A DNA stretch of 64,000 bases from Streptomyces sp. NBC_00286 (GCF_036173125.1 NZ_CP108054.1:6849001-6913000); one strand, 5' to 3'; counted from the stretch's first letter, positions 20,614 through 31,772 are shown. Numbers and translations: made by a program. Notes: generated by a model not told the origin, from the sequence alone.

Positions 20614-21567
20614 GTGAGGGACACACGAGAGAGCCGGCTGCTCCTGGTGCTGCTGATCGCCATCGCGTTCGCTTTGATCACGGTGGACATCCGCGGCGGG
20701 GAGGACTCGCCCGTCGACGGGGCCCGATCGGCCGCCGCCACGGTCTTCGGCCCGATCGAGAACGGGGTGTCCACCGCGGTCGACCCCGTCGGCAACGCGA
20801 TCGCAGCGATCCGCGACTCCGGCGACCGGCACGACCGTATCGCCCAACTGGAGCGGGACAACGCCGCGTTGAAGGCGGAGCTGGGCAGCGAGGACCGTAA
20901 CCGCAGCCGGCTGAAACAGCTCGACAAGATCCTCAAGACGGCGGGCGCCGGGCAGTACGGCATCAAGGGCGCCGAAGTCATCGCGATAGGGGCGGCCCAG
21001 GGCTTCTCCTGGACCGTCACCATCGACGTCGGCGCGAACGACGGCATCCAGCGCGATATGACCGTCCTGAACGGGGACGGGCTTGTGGGGCGCGTGACGA
21101 CGGTCGGGCCGAACACCGCCACCGTGCTCCTCGCCAGCGACCCGGACTTCACGGTCGGTACGCGCATGGAGTCCACCGACGAACTCGGCTTCGCCTCCGG
21201 CCAGGGCGACCGGCCGCTGCGCGTGGAGATGCTCAACGGCAAGGCCAAGATCAAGAAGGGCGACCGTCTTGTCACCTTCGGCTCCCAGGCCGACAAGCCG
21301 TTCGTGCCCGGCGTCCCCGTCGGTGTCGTCTCCCGCGTCGACCCCTCCGGCGGCGATCTGACCCGCACCATCTACGTCGAGCCGTACGTCGGCTTCAGCA
21401 AGCTCGACATCGTCGGCGTCGTCACCCAGGCCCCGCCCAGGGACCCACGCGACCAGGTGCTGCCGCCCAAACCCAAGCCGACCCCCAGGCCGACGGTGAC
21501 CGTGACGGTCACCCCCTCGGCCGGAGCGTCCGCCGACGGCCTGCCCCAACAGCAGCAAGAGCAGTAG
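20614..21567 (+). CDS. mreC: Rod-shape-determining protein MreC
   Basis: 317 residues. An N-terminal TM anchor (about 6-22) is followed by a coiled coil around IAQLERDNAALKAELG (about 75-100) and the periplasmic-type beta domain, whose diagnostic stretch is VNDGIQRDMTVLNGDGLVGRV-like around residue 145. A Pro/Thr-rich tail ends the protein. It scaffolds PBP2 and MreB on the outer side of the membrane. The GTG at 20614 has AAGGAAGG at about 18 nt, a rather long spacing. Confidence 0.95.
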   Translation: MRDTRESRLLLVLLIAIAFALITVDIRGGEDSPVDGARSAAATVFGPIENGVSTAVDPVGNAIAAIRDSGDRHDRIAQLERDNAALKAELGSEDRNRSRLKQLDKILKTAGAGQYGIKGAEVIAIGAAQGFSWTVTIDVGANDGIQRDMTVLNGDGLVGRVTTVGPNTATVLLASDPDFTVGTRMESTDELGFASGQGDRPLRVEMLNGKAKIKKGDRLVTFGSQADKPFVPGVPVGVVSRVDPSGGDLTRTIYVEPYVGFSKLDIVGVVTQAPPRDPRDQVLPPKPKPTPRPTVTVTVTPSAGASADGLPQQQQEQ

Positions 21568-21580
21568 GAGCTGAACCCGC

Positions 21581-22276
21581 ATGCGCTTCAACCGAATGCT
21601 GCTCTCCGCCACCCTGGTGATCGTCGCCCTGGTGATCCAGGTGACCATCCTCGCCCGCCTCCAACTCCCGGGCGCCGTACCGGACTTGCTGTTGCTCACC
21701 GTGCTCGGCCTCGCCCTGGTGTACGGCCACGTCGGCGGCGCCCTCGTCGGCTTCGGCGCCGGCTTGCTCGCCGACCTCGCGCCACCCGCCGACCATGCCG
21801 CCGGGCGCTACGCGCTCGTGCTGTGCCTCATCGGCTACCTCGCGGGGCTCGCCAAGCCCGACAAGGGCCAGGTCAGATCCGCGACCGGTCCGATGGTCGT
21901 GGTCGTCGCCTCGGCGATCGGGTCCACGCTCCTGTACGCGGGAGTCGGGGCCCTCGTCGGTGACACCGCCGCGCGTCATGTGGGCCTGGGCAGCCTGCTG
22001 TTCACGTCCGCCCTGTACGACCTGCTGCTCGCGCCCTTCGTGGTCCCCGGGATCATGGCGCTGGCCCGCCGCGCCGACAACGATCCGCTCGCCGAGACCA
22101 CGTCCGCGAAGGCGACCGACGTCTCCTCCGGCTGGCTGTCCTCCGGCGGCACGGGGCTGCGCCTCGGTGGCCAGCGCGGCGGGCTGCGGATGAGGGCGGC
22201 GGGCGGTCTGAGGATGAAGGCCGCGAAGAACCGGGTGGCCCGGGCGGGACGTATCAAGGGGGTCAAGCGGCTGTGA
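21581..22276 (+). CDS. mreD: Rod-shape-determining protein MreD
   Basis: 231 residues: five to six hydrophobic helices over residues 5-170, then an Arg/Gly-rich cytoplasmic tail of about 50 residues (motif GGLRMRAAGGLRMKAA is an internal repeat). ATG at 21581 lies 13 nt after mreC. It connects MreC and PBP2 in the elongation complex. Confidence 0.92.
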   Translation: MRFNRMLLSATLVIVALVIQVTILARLQLPGAVPDLLLLTVLGLALVYGHVGGALVGFGAGLLADLAPPADHAAGRYALVLCLIGYLAGLAKPDKGQVRSATGPMVVVVASAIGSTLLYAGVGALVGDTAARHVGLGSLLFTSALYDLLLAPFVVPGIMALARRADNDPLAETTSAKATDVSSGWLSSGGTGLRLGGQRGGLRMRAAGGLRMKAAKNRVARAGRIKGVKRL

Positions 22277-22289
22277 AAGCCGAAGCTTT

Positions 22290-22500
22290 GGCGGGTTGCG
22301 CTAGCCGTCCCATCCCTGGGGGCTGCGCCCCCAGACCCCCCTCGACAGGTCGCATCTCGGCTGCAGGTGCGTCGTGGCTTGTCGCTCCCCCACTCTCGGC
22401 TCCGCTCGAGCGGGAGGGACCCCCATCGCGGCGGAGCCGCAAATGTCACAGCCCCGCGCCCCTTACGGGGCGCATCCCCGCGATCCCGGCGGGGTCCAGC
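22290..22500 (+). repeat. Dispersed repeat modules inside the mre/pbp2 cluster
   Basis: No gene in the 271 nt between mreD and pbp2. It contains TGCGTCGTGGCTTGTCGCTC, the CCCCCACTCTCGGCTCCGCT / CTCGAGCGGGAGGG module, and GCGGCGGAGCCGCAAATGTC. All recur in other islands of the window. GGGGGCTGCGCCCCC at 22319 is a hairpin that might attenuate read-through. Confidence 0.75.
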
Positions 22501-22547
22501 GCCACCCACCGACCCGAGGCGAACCGTCCAGCCGCCGGAGGCACGTC

Positions 22548-24803
22548 GTGACGAACATCCCCGAGACCGGGCGGACCCCGCGCGTCCAGATTCGGCTCAT
22601 CATCATCCAGATTCTCGTCTTCTCCCTCCTCGCGACCCTCGGCGGACGTCTCTGGTATCTGCAGATCCGTGAAGGCGACGCCTATGCCAAGGAGGCGTCC
22701 GGGAACCACGTTCAGCAAGTGGTGAGCCCGGCCGTGCGCGGGTCGATTCTCGATGCGCGCGGTGTGCCGATCGCCGACAACGAGACGCGGCTCGTGGTCT
22801 CCGCCTCGCGTACCGATCTGCTGAAGATGAAGGACGACGGCGAGGCGGTGCTCACCAAGCTCGCCGGTGTCCTCGGCATGAAGCCCAAGGACGTCATGGA
22901 CAAGGTGCGGCTGTGCGACTCCAAGACGCCGCAGCCCTGCTGGAACGGCTCGCCCTACCAGCCGATCCCCATCACCGACGAGGCCACCGCCAAGCAGGCC
23001 CTCCAGATCCGCGAACGCTCCGAGGACTTCCCCGGCATCACCGCCGAACCCCAGGCCGTACGCCGCTACGCGAGCCCCGGCGACGCCAACACCGCCCAGG
23101 TCCTCGGTTACCTCTCACCCGTCACGGACGAGGAGATCAAGGAAGCGGAGAAGAGCGAATCCCCGTACCTGCGCTCCGACATGGTCGGCCGGTCAGGGCT
23201 TGAGCGGCAGTACGACCAGCAGTTGCGCGGCAAGGCCGGCGTCACCCGCTACGAGGTCGACAACCTCGGCCGCGTCATGGGCGAGGCCAAGAGCGACCCG
23301 GCCCAGCCCGGCGCGAACCTCGTCACCAGCATCGACGCCCGCGTCCAGCGCGTCGCCGAGTACGAGCTGCAAAAGGCGATGAAGGACGCCCGCAAGGAGT
23401 TCGACGACAACACCGGCACGAACTACAAGGCGGACTCCGGCGCCGTCGTCGTGATGGAGTCCAAGACGGGCCGCATCGTCTCGATGGCCTCAAACCCGTC
23501 GTACGACCCGAATGCCTGGGTCGGCGGCATCTCCGCCAAGGACTACGCGCGCCTCACCGGCAAGAAGTCCAACTACCCGCTGCTGAACCGCGCCATCCAG
23601 GGCCAGTCCGCCCCCGGCTCCGTCTTCAAGGTCATCCCGACGGCCGCCGCGATCAAGGCCGGCTATTCCTTCAACGGCCCGTACCAGTGCTCCAGCTCGT
23701 ACTCCATCGGCAGCCAGGTCTTCAAGAACTTCGAGTCCAAGGGGTACGGCCCGATCTCGCTGGGCCGCGCGCTCGAGGTCTCCTGCGACACCGTCTTCTA
23801 CCGGCTCTCCCACGAGGAGTGGAAGCGGGACGGCGGCAACAAGCCGAAGAAGAACGCCAACGACTGGTTCTACAAGACGGCCCACCAGTTCGGCCTCGGC
23901 AAGGAGACCGGCATCGACCTCCCGAACGAGGTCACCGGACGCGTCCCCGACCGCCAGTGGAAGCAGGACTACTGGAAGGCCAACAAGGACGCCTGGTGCA
24001 AGGACGGCAAGAAGGACGGCGACTACGCCGAGCGCATCGCGTACGAGAACTGCCTGGAAGGCAACCGGCTGCGCGCCGGTGACTCCGTCAACTACTCCAT
24101 CGGCCAGGGCGACACCCTCGTCACCCCGATCCAGATGGCCACCATCTACTCGGCGATCTCCAACGGCGGCACCATGTACGACCCGAGCGTCGGCAAGGCG
24201 ATCGTCAGCGCCGACGGCCGCAGCGTCCAGGAGATCGTCCCGAAGCCGCACGGCAAGCTGCCGATGTCGCAGCAGACGCTCGGCGAGATAGACGAAGCCC
24301 TCGAGGGAGTCGCCACCCGCGGAACGGCCGCCTGGCGCTTCGCCGATGCCGGCTGGCCGCAGGACAAGATCCCGATGCACGCCAAGACGGGTACCGCCGA
24401 GGTCTACGGCAAGCAGACCACCTCGTGGTTCACCACGTACACCGACGAGTACACGGTCGTCATGACCATCTCCCAGGGTGGTACGGGCTCCGGCGCCTCC
24501 GGCCCCGCCGTGCGCAACATCTACGACGCGCTGTACGGCGTCTCCGAGGACGGCACGATCGACAAGAAGAAGGCCCTGCTGCCCGAGCCGCAGAAGAGCC
24601 TGCCGAAGATCCAGCCGGACGGTTCGATCGACGCCCCGAAGATCGGGAAGTACGTGCCGCAGGAGGAAGCGAGCCCGGAGAGCCAGCAGGCGGCGACCGG
24701 TGACGACCCGGCCGCCACGGTGCCCTCGCCGAACACCGGCACCAACCGCGACACCCGACGGCGTGCCGATCGCTCCAAGAAGAGGCGGAGGACCACCGAA
24801 TGA
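22548..24803 (+). CDS. mrdA: Penicillin-binding protein 2 (elongation/sporulation transpeptidase)
   Basis: A 751-residue class B PBP that cross-links peptidoglycan. One TM helix lies at about 17-35, then the PBP dimerisation domain, then the transpeptidase with Ser358-x-x-Lys361 in PGSVFK, the second motif SCD at 412-414 (the PBP2-type S-x-D) and KTG at 613-615. Insertions rich in Lys, Asp and Cys lie between the motifs. The C-terminus is Pro/Thr-rich and ends RRADRSKKRRR. GTG at 22548 has GGAGG about 8 nt upstream. The stop overlaps rodA by ATGA. Confidence 0.95.
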   Translation: MTNIPETGRTPRVQIRLIIIQILVFSLLATLGGRLWYLQIREGDAYAKEASGNHVQQVVSPAVRGSILDARGVPIADNETRLVVSASRTDLLKMKDDGEAVLTKLAGVLGMKPKDVMDKVRLCDSKTPQPCWNGSPYQPIPITDEATAKQALQIRERSEDFPGITAEPQAVRRYASPGDANTAQVLGYLSPVTDEEIKEAEKSESPYLRSDMVGRSGLERQYDQQLRGKAGVTRYEVDNLGRVMGEAKSDPAQPGANLVTSIDARVQRVAEYELQKAMKDARKEFDDNTGTNYKADSGAVVVMESKTGRIVSMASNPSYDPNAWVGGISAKDYARLTGKKSNYPLLNRAIQGQSAPGSVFKVIPTAAAIKAGYSFNGPYQCSSSYSIGSQVFKNFESKGYGPISLGRALEVSCDTVFYRLSHEEWKRDGGNKPKKNANDWFYKTAHQFGLGKETGIDLPNEVTGRVPDRQWKQDYWKANKDAWCKDGKKDGDYAERIAYENCLEGNRLRAGDSVNYSIGQGDTLVTPIQMATIYSAISNGGTMYDPSVGKAIVSADGRSVQEIVPKPHGKLPMSQQTLGEIDEALEGVATRGTAAWRFADAGWPQDKIPMHAKTGTAEVYGKQTTSWFTTYTDEYTVVMTISQGGTGSGASGPAVRNIYDALYGVSEDGTIDKKKALLPEPQKSLPKIQPDGSIDAPKIGKYVPQEEASPESQQAATGDDPAATVPSPNTGTNRDTRRRADRSKKRRRTTE

Positions 24804-25999
24804 CCGGCGCGAGCGGTTTCTCCGTCTCCGGCTACGGGCCCCAACGCTCCGTCTGGGCGCGGCTGTTCGCCCGCGACTCGCTGGCGCGCCGGCTCGACTG
24901 GCCGATACTGCTCTCGGCCATCGCGCTCTCCGTGATCGGCGCGGCCCTCGTCTACTCGGCGACCCGTAACCGCACCGAGCTCAACCAGGGCGACCCGTAC
25001 TACTTCCTGGTCCGGCACCTGCTCAACACGGGCATCGGCTTCGCCCTGATGATCGGCACGGTCTGGCTCGGCCATCGCACACTGCGTGGGGCCGTGCCGA
25101 TCCTGTACGGCATCTCGGTGTTCCTCATCATCCTGGTGCTGACCCCGCTGGGCGCCACGATCAACGGCTCGCATGCGTGGATCAAGCTGCCCGGCGGATT
25201 CTCGCTGCAGCCCTCGGAGTTCGTGAAGATCACGATCATCCTCGGTATGGCGATGCTGCTCGCGGCGAGAGTCGACGCCGGTGACAAGCCCTACCCCGAC
25301 CACCGCACGGTCCTGCAGTCCCTGGGTCTGGCCACCGTCCCGATACTGATCGTCCTGCTCATGCCCGACCTCGGCTCGGTCATGGTCATGGTCATCATCG
25401 TGCTCGGCGTACTGCTTGCCTCCGGCGCCTCCAACCGCTGGGTGTTCGGCCTCATGGGCACGGGTGCCGCGGGCGCGATCGCGGTCTGGCAGCTCGGAAT
25501 CCTCGACGAGTACCAGATCAACCGCTTCGCCGCCTTCGCCAACCCCGAGCTCGACCCGGCCGGCGTCGGCTACAACACCAACCAGGCCCGCATCGCGATC
25601 GGTTCGGGCGGACTGTTCGGCACCGGGCTCGGCAACGGCTCCCAGACCACCGGGCAGTTCGTCCCCGAACAGCAGACGGACTTCGTCTTCACGGTCGCGG
25701 GCGAGGAGTTGGGCTTCCTCGGCGCCGGCCTGATCATCCTGCTCCTGGGCATCATCCTCTGGCGCGCCTGCCGCATCGCCCGCGAGACGACCGAGCTGTA
25801 CGGCACGATCGTCGCCGCCGGGATCATCGCCTGGTTCGCGTTCCAGTCCTTCGAGAACGTGGGCATGACGCTGGGGATCATGCCGGTGGCGGGGCTGCCG
25901 CTGCCCTTCGTGTCATACGGAGGGTCGTCGATGTTCGCGGTGTGGGTGGCTGTCGGGTTGTTGCAGTCGATCCGGGTCCAGCGCCCCATGTCGGCGTAG
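24800..25999 (+). CDS. rodA: SEDS-family peptidoglycan glycosyltransferase RodA (Sfr)
   Basis: A 399-residue polytopic SEDS protein that polymerises glycan strands as partner of the preceding PBP2. Ten hydrophobic segments, the conserved GSHAWIKLPGGFSLQPSE block with the catalytic-type Asp/Glu region, and the terminal LPFVSYGGSS signature are present. Translational coupling to pbp2 (4-nt overlap) fits a fixed SEDS-PBP pair. Confidence 0.95.
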   Translation: MTGASGFSVSGYGPQRSVWARLFARDSLARRLDWPILLSAIALSVIGAALVYSATRNRTELNQGDPYYFLVRHLLNTGIGFALMIGTVWLGHRTLRGAVPILYGISVFLIILVLTPLGATINGSHAWIKLPGGFSLQPSEFVKITIILGMAMLLAARVDAGDKPYPDHRTVLQSLGLATVPILIVLLMPDLGSVMVMVIIVLGVLLASGASNRWVFGLMGTGAAGAIAVWQLGILDEYQINRFAAFANPELDPAGVGYNTNQARIAIGSGGLFGTGLGNGSQTTGQFVPEQQTDFVFTVAGEELGFLGAGLIILLLGIILWRACRIARETTELYGTIVAAGIIAWFAFQSFENVGMTLGIMPVAGLPLPFVSYGGSSMFAVWVAVGLLQSIRVQRPMSA

Positions 26000-26056
26000 G
26001 AGGGGCGGCTCGGCAGGGATCGCGTCGGCGGGGCTGTTGCTGAGGCAAGCGCCAAG

Positions 26057-26076
26057 TAACGTCCGGAAGAACGTTA
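26057..26076. promoter_or_regulatory. Inverted repeat TAACGT-N8-ACGTTA
   Basis: Perfect 6-bp arms around an 8-bp spacer in the 150-nt gap between rodA and the CYTH-CHAD gene. It has the same geometry as the site at 6391 but different half-sites. Regulator unknown. Confidence 0.35.
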
Positions 26077-26137
26077 AATGTGTCTCAGATGGCGAGCGCG
26101 TGCCCTTTGAGGGCTGCCCCCGATGCCGAATCGTGAC

Positions 26138-26143
26138 TAGATT
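26138..26143 (+). promoter_or_regulatory. -10 hexamer of a probable leaderless promoter (CYTH-CHAD gene)
   Basis: TAGATT ends 6 nt before the ATG at 26150. There is no Shine-Dalgarno sequence. Confidence 0.5.
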
Positions 26144-26149
26144 CAGTCC

Positions 26150-27760
26150 ATGGCGGACACAAAGCGGGAAATCGAGCGCAAGTATGAGGCGGGCGAGGGT
26201 GCGGGGCTTCCCGATCTGAGCGGTGTGAGCGGCGTCGACAGCGTCATCGACAAGGGCGTCGCCGATCTCGACGCGACCTACTACGACACGGCCGACCAGC
26301 GGCTCGCCGCGTCCTCGATCACGCTGCGCCGCCGTACCGGAGGCGATGACGCGGGCTGGCATCTGAAGCTGCCGGTCTCCGACGGCGTACGCGACGAGAT
26401 CAGCGCCCCGCTGTCCGACGCACTGCCCCGGGGCCTCGCCGGACTCGTCCGCTCCCGGGTACGCGACGCCGAACTGCTCCCCGTCGTACGACTGCAGTCC
26501 GCGCGCGACGTCCGCCACCTCGTCGACTCCTCCGGCGGCCTGCTCGCCGAGGTCAGCGTCGACCGCGTACACGCCGAGCGGCTCAGCGGCGGCGACAGGA
26601 CCACCGAGTGGACCGAGATCGAGGTGGAGCTGGCCGACGACGGCGACCCCGCCTTCCTCGACAAGGTCGAGAAGAAGCTCCGCAAGGCCGGGATCAGCCG
26701 CTCCAAGTCCGCCTCCAAACTGGCCAGGGCGCTGGCGGAGACCGGGACTGAGGCGAAGAACGGGAAGCAGGCGGAGACGGGAAAGGCCGGGCCGGTCAAG
26801 CTGCCCAAGCAGACCAAGGCGGCCGGTCGTAAGAAGGAGAAGGCCAAGGTCGTCGTGGTCGCGGAGCCCGAGCCGCCCACCGCTGGCGACCACGTCCTCG
26901 CGTACATACGCGCCCAGCGTGACGCGCTCGTCGAACTCGACCCCGCCGTACGGCGCGACGTATACGACTCCGTGCACCGGATGCGCGTCGCCACCCGTCG
27001 GCTGCGCAGCAGCTTCCGCTCGTACGGAAAGGTCCTGGACCGGGCCGTCACCGACCCGATCGGCGACGAACTCAAGTGGCTGGCGGGGGAGTTGGGCGTC
27101 GACCGCGACCAAGAGGTGCTGACCGAGCGGCTGACGGCGGCGCTCGACGAGCTGCCGCGCACCCTGCTCGCCGGCCCCGTCCGCACCCGGCTGCGGACCT
27201 GGGCGAACGCCCGGCGCGGCGGTTCACGCCGACGGCTGATCGCGGTGCTGGACGGGAAGCGGTACCTGGATCTGCTCGCCACTCTCGACTCCCTGGTCGC
27301 CGAACCGCCGCTGCTCAAGGCGGCCGCGGGCCCGCCCGACAGGGTGATCGGCAAGGCCGTCCGCAGCGACTTCGCGAAGCTGTCCGCCCTGGTCGTCCAG
27401 GCCATCGACGCACCGCCCGGCACGGACCGCGACCTCGCGATCCACGAGGCCCGCAAGAAGGCCAAGCGCACGCGGTACGCGGCGGAGGCAGCCACCAAGG
27501 CGCTCAGCGAACCAGCCGTCGACCTGGTCAGATCGATGAAGTCCCTCCAGGGCCTCCTCGGCGACCACCAGGACAGCGTGATGACCCGCCTCTCCCTGCG
27601 CGACCTCGCCGCCCAGGCCCACGCGGCGGGCGAGAGTTCCTTCACATACGGGGTGCTCTACGGCAGGGAGGAGCAGCGGGCGGCGGACGTCGAGCGGGCG
27701 CTGCCGGAGGCCTGGGCGTCGATCTTCGCGGCGGCCGGAGGGCTCGTAGGGACGCGTTAG
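26150..27760 (+). CDS. CYTH and CHAD domain-containing protein
   Basis: 536 residues. The N-terminal CYTH domain (about 1-200) starts with EIERKYE, the ExExK-type metal/triphosphate-binding motif of the triphosphate tunnel fold. A Lys-rich linker (about 205-240) follows, then the helical CHAD domain (about 245-520) with conserved His and basic residues such as VHRMRVATRRLRS and IHEARKKAKRTRYAAE. CHAD domains bind inorganic polyphosphate, so a polyphosphate-linked or triphosphatase role is likely but the substrate is not shown. The ATG is 6 nt after TAGATT. Confidence 0.92.
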   Translation: MADTKREIERKYEAGEGAGLPDLSGVSGVDSVIDKGVADLDATYYDTADQRLAASSITLRRRTGGDDAGWHLKLPVSDGVRDEISAPLSDALPRGLAGLVRSRVRDAELLPVVRLQSARDVRHLVDSSGGLLAEVSVDRVHAERLSGGDRTTEWTEIEVELADDGDPAFLDKVEKKLRKAGISRSKSASKLARALAETGTEAKNGKQAETGKAGPVKLPKQTKAAGRKKEKAKVVVVAEPEPPTAGDHVLAYIRAQRDALVELDPAVRRDVYDSVHRMRVATRRLRSSFRSYGKVLDRAVTDPIGDELKWLAGELGVDRDQEVLTERLTAALDELPRTLLAGPVRTRLRTWANARRGGSRRRLIAVLDGKRYLDLLATLDSLVAEPPLLKAAAGPPDRVIGKAVRSDFAKLSALVVQAIDAPPGTDRDLAIHEARKKAKRTRYAAEAATKALSEPAVDLVRSMKSLQGLLGDHQDSVMTRLSLRDLAAQAHAAGESSFTYGVLYGREEQRAADVERALPEAWASIFAAAGGLVGTR

Positions 27761-27803
27761 TCTTGAGGGTCACCCCTGTCAGCTCACGAAGGTCCCCACC
27801 ACG

Positions 27804-29729
<1,926 letters not shown>

Positions 29730-29738
29730 GACGAGACG

Positions 29739-29777
29739 AGGGCCCGGCCGACGGCGGAAATGCCGTGGCCGGGCCCT
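29739..29777 (+). terminator. Terminator after the radical SAM gene
   Basis: AGGGCCCGGCCGACGGC pairs with GCCGTGGCCGGGCCCT (one mismatch/bulge) around GGAAAT, directly after the stop at 29729. Confidence 0.75.
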
Positions 29778-29801
29778 TGCGCGTCGCGGCACAATGCGGT
29801 G

Positions 29802-30335
29802 ATGCCGCAGCTCATCAGCCCTGATCCACGTTTCCGTGCCTCCTTCCTGGCGGCTGTCCAGGAGAACCTCGCCGAGGACGAGTACTTCGGTGACACCCTC
29901 AAGCGGGAGCTCGCCGTGTACGGCGACAGCTGGCACGAGCCGGACGGCTTCGCGCGCTATGTCGCCGCCGTCCGCGAGGAGGAGCTGGAAGACGGGCGCC
30001 GGCCCGACGGGTTCGTGCCCGGCAGCTGGTACTGGTACGTGGACGGCGAGACCTATTTCGGGCGGATCCAGGTGCGTCACCGGCTGACGCCGCACCTTCG
30101 CGACTACGGCGGTCACATCGGCTACGGAGTACGGCCGACCGCGCGGCGGAACGGCCACGCCACCGCCATGCTGCGCGACGTTCTGCCGTACGCGCGTGCC
30201 CTCGGGCTCGAGCGGGTGCTCGTCACCTGTGACACCACCAACGTCGGGTCGCGGAAGGTCATCGAGGCCAATGGTGGGGAGTTCGAGGACGAGCGGGGCG
30301 GGAAGCTGAGGTTCTGGATCCGTACGGGGCGCTGA
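29802..30335 (+). CDS. GNAT family N-acetyltransferase
   Basis: 177 residues. The acetyl-CoA binding block is IGYGVRPTARRNGHATAML (Q/RxxGxG/A variant RRNGHA), followed by VLVTCDTTNVGSRKVIEANGG, the typical Asn-containing C-terminal strand-helix. The substrate is unknown. ATG at 29802 is preferred; the codon before it is GTG, and an ATG at 29760 would lie inside the upstream hairpin. It sits between the two genes of the radical SAM pair. Confidence 0.88.
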   Translation: MPQLISPDPRFRASFLAAVQENLAEDEYFGDTLKRELAVYGDSWHEPDGFARYVAAVREEELEDGRRPDGFVPGSWYWYVDGETYFGRIQVRHRLTPHLRDYGGHIGYGVRPTARRNGHATAMLRDVLPYARALGLERVLVTCDTTNVGSRKVIEANGGEFEDERGGKLRFWIRTGR

Positions 30336-30350
30336 TGCGTCTTCGTCGGC

Positions 30351-31772
30351 ATGGACCTGGAAAAGCCGTCGTCCGCGACGCCTGAGCCGCAGCCGTACGA
30401 GACGAAGTCGTACGAGACGAAGTCGTACGAGTCGAAGTCGTACGAGACGAAGCCCGCGCCCCGACAGCAGCAGGACGCGACGCCTGAGGGGTGCCTCGCG
30501 GTCGCGATCCGGATACCCGTGCGGATCGTGGTGCTCGTGCTGGTTGTGCCGGTGCGGATGGTGTGGGACGCGCTGGTGGTCGGGGGGCGGTTCCTGAGGG
30601 ACACGGTGTTCCGGCCGCTGGGGCGGGCGGTCATGTGGGTGCTTGTGCCGGTCGGGCGGGCGGTGGCCACCGTTGTCGAGTGGCTGGCCAAGCTGGTGTT
30701 CGTGTGGCCCTGGGTGGGGCTGTGGCGGTATGTGGTCGTGCCGGTCGGGCGGGGGCTGGGGTGGCTCGGGCATGTGCTGTTCGTCGTGCCGGGTGTGTGG
30801 TTGTACGCGCGAGTGCTGACGCCTCTCGGGCACGGGATCATGGCGGCGCTGCGGGGGATCGGGACCGGGTGCGCCTGGTTGTGGCGGGTGCTGGTGGTCG
30901 TTCCGGCGGGCTGGCTGTACGCGCGGGTGCTCGCGCCGATCGGGCGGGGGATCGCCTGGGTGGTGCGGGGCGTCGCGGCCGGGGTGGCGTGGGTTGCGCT
31001 GAGGGTGTGGGCGGGGATCGCCGGGGCCGGCCTGGGGGTGTGGGCCGGTGTGACGTGGGTGTTCAGCGGGGTCTGGGCGGGCGTGACGTGGGTCTGCCGC
31101 GGGGTCTGGGCCGGTGTCGCTTGGGTCGGTCGTGGTGTGTGGATCGGTCTGGCCTGGGTCGGGCGTGGTGTGTGGATCGGGCTGGTGTGGGTCGGGGGAG
31201 GTCTGTGGGCCGGTCTGACATGGGTCGGGCGTGGGATCTGGGCGGGGGTGGCCTGGATCGCGATGGTCGTCGGGGCCTTGCTGCGGTGGGTCTTCGTTGT
31301 GCCGGCCGTTGCGCTGTGGCGTTGGGTGTTCGTGCCGGTCGGGCGGGCGATCGCCGTCGTCGCGCGCGAGATCGGTACGGCGATCGGGCACGCGTGGCGG
31401 GTCGCCGGGTATGTGTCGCTCGCCGTCGGACGGTTCCTGGGGCGGCTCTTCCGGTGGATCTTCGTGGAGCCGGTGCGGTGGGTGTACAAGAGCGTGCTCA
31501 CGCCCGTCGGACATGTCGTACGGGACGCGATCTGGCGGCCCGTCGCCGAGGCCGCGCGCGGCGTGGGGCGAGGCGCCCGGCAGGCCCTGGCCAGCGCTCG
31601 CGAGACCGCGCGGCAGACCCGGGCCGACGTCCGGCGGATGCTGTTCGGGGCGCGGCCGGAACCCGAGCCGGTGTCTTTGTCCAAGGGACTCCGGGAACCC
31701 ACGGTGGTTCCTGCGCGTACTCTGGAGGGTAGGTCCGGACGCGACGACCTGTCCCCGCAGGCGCGGGGATGA
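30351..31772 (+). CDS. Trp/Gly-rich repeat membrane protein of unknown function
   Basis: 473 residues with no family I recognise. Residues 16-34 are four tandem SYETK-like pentapeptides, encoded by 15-bp repeats. Residues about 50-380 are almost continuously hydrophobic with regularly spaced Arg and Trp. At 229-305 lie seven consecutive 11-residue repeats of consensus G-V-W-A-G-V-x-W-V-G-R with Trp at positions 3 and 8. Longer imprecise repeats (VPVGRG..., LYARVL(T/A)P(L/I)G) precede and follow. A basic amphipathic tail contains ARETARQTRADVRRML. An exact 11-residue period suggests helices lying along or tiling a membrane. Codon bias is normal for the genome. The start has no clear ribosome-binding site. 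Confidence 0.8.
   Translation: MDLEKPSSATPEPQPYETKSYETKSYESKSYETKPAPRQQQDATPEGCLAVAIRIPVRIVVLVLVVPVRMVWDALVVGGRFLRDTVFRPLGRAVMWVLVPVGRAVATVVEWLAKLVFVWPWVGLWRYVVVPVGRGLGWLGHVLFVVPGVWLYARVLTPLGHGIMAALRGIGTGCAWLWRVLVVVPAGWLYARVLAPIGRGIAWVVRGVAAGVAWVALRVWAGIAGAGLGVWAGVTWVFSGVWAGVTWVCRGVWAGVAWVGRGVWIGLAWVGRGVWIGLVWVGGGLWAGLTWVGRGIWAGVAWIAMVVGALLRWVFVVPAVALWRWVFVPVGRAIAVVAREIGTAIGHAWRVAGYVSLAVGRFLGRLFRWIFVEPVRWVYKSVLTPVGHVVRDAIWRPVAEAARGVGRGARQALASARETARQTRADVRRMLFGARPEPEPVSLSKGLREPTVVPARTLEGRSGRDDLSPQARG
30397..30453 (+). repeat. 15-bp tandem repeats encoding SYETK
   Basis: Four copies of TACGAGACGAAGTCG-type units, one with a G-to-C change (Ser for Thr). They lie at the 5' end of the membrane-protein gene and could change copy number in frame. 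Confidence 0.85.
31035..31265 (+). repeat. Seven tandem 33-bp coding repeats
   Basis: Units start at 31035, 31068, 31101, 31134, 31167, 31200 and 31233, all exactly 33 bp, each encoding G-(V/L/I)-W-(A/I)-G-x-x-W-(V/I)-x-x. The DNA repeats are diverged at synonymous positions, so selection appears to hold the amino-acid pattern. Confidence 0.9.
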
